Assembly (NCBI GenBank): GCA_037382465.1
Contig: JARRPX010000009.1
Location: 1 to 64,000, forward strand
Origin: Anaerolineales bacterium
GTDB taxonomy: Bacteria; Chloroflexota; Anaerolineae; Anaerolineales; E44-bin32
Length of the DNA stretch: 64,000 nucleotides
Reading direction: 5' to 3'
Made by a program: the position numbers and the translations under genes. The notes beneath the pieces were generated by a model, which searched no databases, was not told the DNA's origin, and saw nothing but the letters and a program-made list of their open reading frames with translations. This document shows, in pieces, positions 61,381 through 64,000 of the stretch. Positions within the stretch are counted from its first letter, which is position 1, and each line of letters starts with the position of its first letter.

Positions 61381-61572
61381 TCGTTCCTGTCCAGTCTCTC
61401 CTTTCCAAGTCCACCCTGCCTCGCAGGGCTTCGGGAGGCCTGCCTGTTTCCAAGGCTGACCTTTTCCCCAAGGCCTGGGCGATCAACGCCCGGTTTCAGG
61501 GACCTCGTCTTGATCGAGGTTCGCCCGCAGCTTCATGCCGAATTGGTTTAGAGGCTGCGGATCGGAGATTCA
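61381..61572 (-). ncRNA. structured 5' leader, candidate riboswitch
   Basis: Read on the minus strand, the leader contains consecutive perfect stems: CCGCAGC/GCTGCGG (61560-61554 with 61531-61525), ACCTCG/CGAGGT, GGGCG/CGCCC, GGCCT-rich stems with a GGAAAC loop, and CCCTGC/GCAGGG. It is followed directly by a terminator and then ecfA. The density of perfect stems, their place between promoter and terminator, and the cofactor operon it precedes point to a ligand-sensing leader. Molybdenum or tungsten cofactor (Moco/Tuco) is the leading ligand hypothesis; the family could not be confirmed from memory. Confidence 0.5.
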
Positions 61573-61578
61573 ATTGGA

Positions 61579-61607
61579 TATCTATGCGCTATTTCGTGTG
61601 TTTTCAA
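61579..61607 (-). promoter_or_regulatory. promoter upstream of structured leader
   Basis: On the minus strand TTGAAA (61607-61602) is 17 bases from TAGATA (61584-61579). Transcription would start near 61572, about 12 bases before the first stem-loop. Confidence 0.5.
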
Positions 61608-61716
61608 ACCTCCAACAGCGGATCACATTCGTCAATTTGTGAAATTACTCGTGTTGTCGATTCCGATCCTCTCACCCCGCGAGTGGATCACCGTGACGAG
61701 AAATAATTCGGGACAA

Positions 61717-63042
61717 TCAGAGATCCTTTTCTGAATCAAACTGGTCGGGATAGGTAAGGTCCACGCGCAACTCTCGCAGATATTCCCCGTCTTCCCGCGG
61801 TTCCATGACCGATGTGCAAATTGCAAGTTCGACAGCCAGGCCATCCAACAAAGGAATATCGCGAACGTGGAACTCCAGATACGAGAGATCGGTATCGAGA
61901 TGGTGATCATGTACACCTCCATCATGAAGCCGATCGAGCACGCCAGAAATATCATCTCCGAACACTTTTGCTGTTTTAAAGAAGAAATCCTTTCCCGAGA
62001 ATTCAGCAAGAGCGGGTGTAGGGGCATGGAAATCCTGCTGGTACACCTGCCCGGTATGTTTGTTCTCAAGCGAGCAGTAATGAATACCAATGGTCAAATT
62101 TTGCTTAAGTGCAAATTCGAGCAGCTGCAGGCATTCTTCTTCACTCCCGGCGATCGGAAGCCCCCCTGCATACCAGTAGTTGTACAACACACGGTAGGGA
62201 GGGTTCTTGATACGGTATCCCTTCTCATGGAAGGTCCTGGCATTATTGAAGGGAAAGCAGAATTCCAACAGGTTGATGCTCGAAATCCCAATCCGTTCCA
62301 GTTCCAGCAGAATCTCCTTCATGCGCTCCAGCGTGCCGGGAAGCACCGGCATCTCGACCATCACGGAGGGAATATATTCCATCGCCTGCGCGATCTGATG
62401 GAGCGTGTGATTTTGATCCTCGAGCCTCTCGTGCAGCCGGATGCTGTAGCGGATCTCATCCAAACCGGCATCACGCAGCGCGCATAAAGTCTCATCGTTC
62501 GTGAGATCTCCCGCCGTATAAAGCCTGATATGAGCTTCCGGGAATCGCTTCCGGGCACTTTGGAAAAACGCTATCGCCTGCTCTGCATGAAGCAGCGGCT
62601 CGCCACCCGTTAAAGCGATGCAATCGAGCCTCTGGTCTCGTTCCGAAATGGCATCCAGTTCCTGAATGCAATCCCGCGTGTTGGCGGTGTAGTAGTCGTA
62701 CTGCTCCTGATTCGGGTTGAAGCAGTAGAAGCAGTTACGACTGCACTGCAGCGAGAGGAAGAACGTCGCTGTGCCGACACCCGTCCGGCAAGCGACACAT
62801 GCCGGCGAGATTCGGTTCAGGTAGATGCTCTTGCCATCATTGCGAACTGTCGCGCCGCTCGCAGCAAGATACTCGCGGGTCAACATCTGAGCCCGTGGAT
62901 CCTGCGCGTCCTCCATCTCGACACCGGCCTTTTCGACCTGGTTTTTGAAGTCATCGAAAATATCGAGGTAAATGCCTGCATACGCCGTGAAGGCCGGGTT
63001 CTTGATGTTTTGGACAGTCTTTCGATTGACAGGTATCAGCAT
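61717..63042 (-). CDS. radical SAM protein
   Basis: A 441-residue radical SAM enzyme. The S-adenosylmethionine cluster motif is C-x3-C-x2-C, in CSRNCFYCFNPNQ near residue 98, followed by the GGEPLL motif that binds the methionine amino group. Just before it is a second cysteine pair, ISPACVACRTG (about 80-88), probably for another cluster. The C-terminal 170 residues are not a SPASM domain. It lies 25 bases after a dicluster ferredoxin gene, its likely electron donor. Substrate unknown; by place next to cofactor genes, cofactor or enzyme maturation is possible. The start has a weak ribosome site. Confidence 0.85.
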   Translation of the reverse strand: MLIPVNRKTVQNIKNPAFTAYAGIYLDIFDDFKNQVEKAGVEMEDAQDPRAQMLTREYLAASGATVRNDGKSIYLNRISPACVACRTGVGTATFFLSLQCSRNCFYCFNPNQEQYDYYTANTRDCIQELDAISERDQRLDCIALTGGEPLLHAEQAIAFFQSARKRFPEAHIRLYTAGDLTNDETLCALRDAGLDEIRYSIRLHERLEDQNHTLHQIAQAMEYIPSVMVEMPVLPGTLERMKEILLELERIGISSINLLEFCFPFNNARTFHEKGYRIKNPPYRVLYNYWYAGGLPIAGSEEECLQLLEFALKQNLTIGIHYCSLENKHTGQVYQQDFHAPTPALAEFSGKDFFFKTAKVFGDDISGVLDRLHDGGVHDHHLDTDLSYLEFHVRDIPLLDGLAVELAICTSVMEPREDGEYLRELRVDLTYPDQFDSEKDL

Positions 63043-63066
63043 CGTTTTTTTCCGAATTCAGCCCGC

Positions 63067-64000
63067 TCAAGGTTTATTGTAAGGAAAAGGAGACTGCCGC
63101 ATCCCGTAAGGATTCTCCCGGTGCGATTTACAAAGCATGCACAGGTTATCCCGAGTCTCCGCGACAATCGGCGTCCCGCATCTCACACAGCGTCTAATGT
63201 ACTCCTGGCATATCACATTTCCGGAATCGTTGAAAAAGACGTAAGACAGGTCAGGATCAAGCGCAATATCTATGGCATTAACCGGACAAATTCGTGCGCA
63301 GAGTTCACACCCGATACACATTTGAGGCTTGAATATGAAGCGGAACTCCTTTTCATTTCGCTCCCGATAAATGAGCGCCTCCGTCGGGCAAGTACGTGAA
63401 CAGTTGCCACAAGCGGTGCATTCTTCTGAAATCGAAAGCCGGAAGAAACCCCGGGCCTTGATCGTTGACGGGTTATCGGTCGAATTCGATCTATAGAGAC
63501 GGCCGAGGGCATCCACGATTCTCTTCCGGTCAGGGTTCAGGTGCCGCCCTGATGCGGTTTCCTTTCCCACCTCGCCGTTCCCCGGCAGTCTGCCAAGTAG
63601 TGTGGAAAGCCGGAAGATTTCACGGCGGGTGAGAGGAGGATTCTCCGCGTCCCATACTGCTCTCGTCGGCCCCACTCTCCCTTCGGGATCGTACAGCGCT
63701 GAGAGCACGTCAGCTTGATTCCACTGATCCAGAATCGATTTTATCGATTCCAGGCGCTCTTCGATCACGGGCTGAAGCGCGCGGAGTTCACAATCCTTGC
63801 AGTGGTCGAGCCGCAGGATGACTGCTTTCAAACCCGAGGTGCCGAGCTGCAGCAGCCCCCCAACCCCAAATGCTGCCAGGCAGCCCCGGATGGAAATGCC
63901 GACTTCGCTCCCTTGCGGACCCGTTTCGGGTTTGGGATGATGCTCGCAAAGGACGTCGATAGAATGACCTGATGCGCGAGCAGCGCACTTCATCAACGGG
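63067..64000 (-). CDS. dicluster ferredoxin protein, 5' end cut by window
   Basis: At least 309 residues; the reading frame stays open to the window edge, so the true start may be outside (first internal codons near 63996 are TTG and ATG). Near the C-terminus are two [4Fe-4S] motifs, CTACGNCSRTCP and CIGCELCARICP, and then a zinc-ribbon-like CVRC...CMLC tail. The N-terminal half resembles the GCLAAFGVGGLL and LRLDHCKDCELR segments of hydrogenase-iron-sulfur-subunit-like or CooX/NuoI-associated proteins, with a C-x-x-C pair. It is upstream of and close to the radical SAM gene, suggesting electron supply to it. Confidence 0.8.
   Translation of the reverse strand, partial: PLMKCAARASGHSIDVLCEHHPKPETGPQGSEVGISIRGCLAAFGVGGLLQLGTSGLKAVILRLDHCKDCELRALQPVIEERLESIKSILDQWNQADVLSALYDPEGRVGPTRAVWDAENPPLTRREIFRLSTLLGRLPGNGEVGKETASGRHLNPDRKRIVDALGRLYRSNSTDNPSTIKARGFFRLSISEECTACGNCSRTCPTEALIYRERNEKEFRFIFKPQMCIGCELCARICPVNAIDIALDPDLSYVFFNDSGNVICQEYIRRCVRCGTPIVAETRDNLCMLCKSHRENPYGMRQSPFPYNKP

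Larger units (their letters stand above)
61286..61716 (-). promoter_or_regulatory. leader region of the ECF/Mo-cofactor operon
   Basis: These 431 bases contain no gene. They hold, on the minus strand in order, a promoter (61607-61579), a run of stem-loops (61560 to 61381) and an intrinsic terminator (61378-61342), followed by the start of ecfA at 61285. Confidence 0.6.

Overview
The window looks like a chromosomal piece of an anaerobic, polymer-degrading bacterium, most likely Chloroflexota of the Anaerolineae type. This is inferred from gene content: corrinoid methyl transfer to tetrahydrofolate, tungsten-type aldehyde oxidoreductase, ECF transport, several glycoside hydrolases, and Tat-type lipoprotein substrate-binding proteins. 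No rRNA, tRNA, CRISPR array, transposase or phage gene was recognised.

Layout. (1) 0-7 kb: an alpha/beta hydrolase, an orphan CpaF-type secretion ATPase with a small partner, a DegV protein, and an ABC-2 exporter of one ATPase and two permeases. (2) 6.7-10.1 kb: short palindromic repeats of one family flank a large secreted beta-helix protein with three cysteine-rich repeats. (3) 10-24 kb: carbohydrate genes (DUF4380-like protein, GH130 phosphorylase, GH1 beta-glucosidase, GH9 cellulase with a CBM9-like module), mixed with a DinB-TPR-DinB protein, a CarD-like regulator, an aldo/keto reductase, a membrane-anchored sulfite-oxidase-type molybdoenzyme, and a TetR-flavodoxin pair with a clear self-regulatory operator. 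(4) 23.5-27 kb: a Mg2+ P-type ATPase and a GlsB-like membrane protein.

(5) 27.3-53.7 kb is the most interesting region. It holds a complete set for corrinoid-dependent demethylation: a reductive activator of corrinoid proteins (27328), two corrinoid proteins (49805, 52999), a UroD-family methyltransferase (48429), a methyltetrahydrofolate-type methyltransferase (50599), DUF1638 (51389) and a divergent GntR regulator (52223). The same region has a complete Liv-type ABC importer with two near-duplicate binding proteins, a GlcD/GlcF-like trio (FAD oxidase, Fe-S protein, FAD oxidase), a CoA-acylating aldehyde dehydrogenase carrying an unusual C-terminal ferritin-like domain, a zinc alcohol dehydrogenase, an aldehyde ferredoxin oxidoreductase with a MoaD-like protein, a C_GCAxxG_C_C redox protein and a TetR regulator. 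The inference is uptake of a small methoxylated or N/O-methylated acid, removal of its methyl group to tetrahydrofolate, and oxidation of the demethylated 2-hydroxy-acid or alcohol product through aldehyde intermediates. The substrate cannot be read from the sequence.

(6) 55.4-64 kb: a molybdenum/tungsten cofactor operon on the minus strand (two mobB, moeA) transcribed together with a complete ECF transporter (fused ATPases, S component, EcfT) and a lipoprotein with the sulfite-oxidase molybdopterin fold but no cysteine ligand. In front of it lies a roughly 230-base structured leader, with a promoter at its 5' end and an intrinsic terminator just before the first gene: a riboswitch candidate. 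Upstream are a radical SAM protein and a dicluster ferredoxin protein cut by the window edge. The cofactor operon fits the needs of the tungsten/molybdenum enzymes elsewhere in the window.
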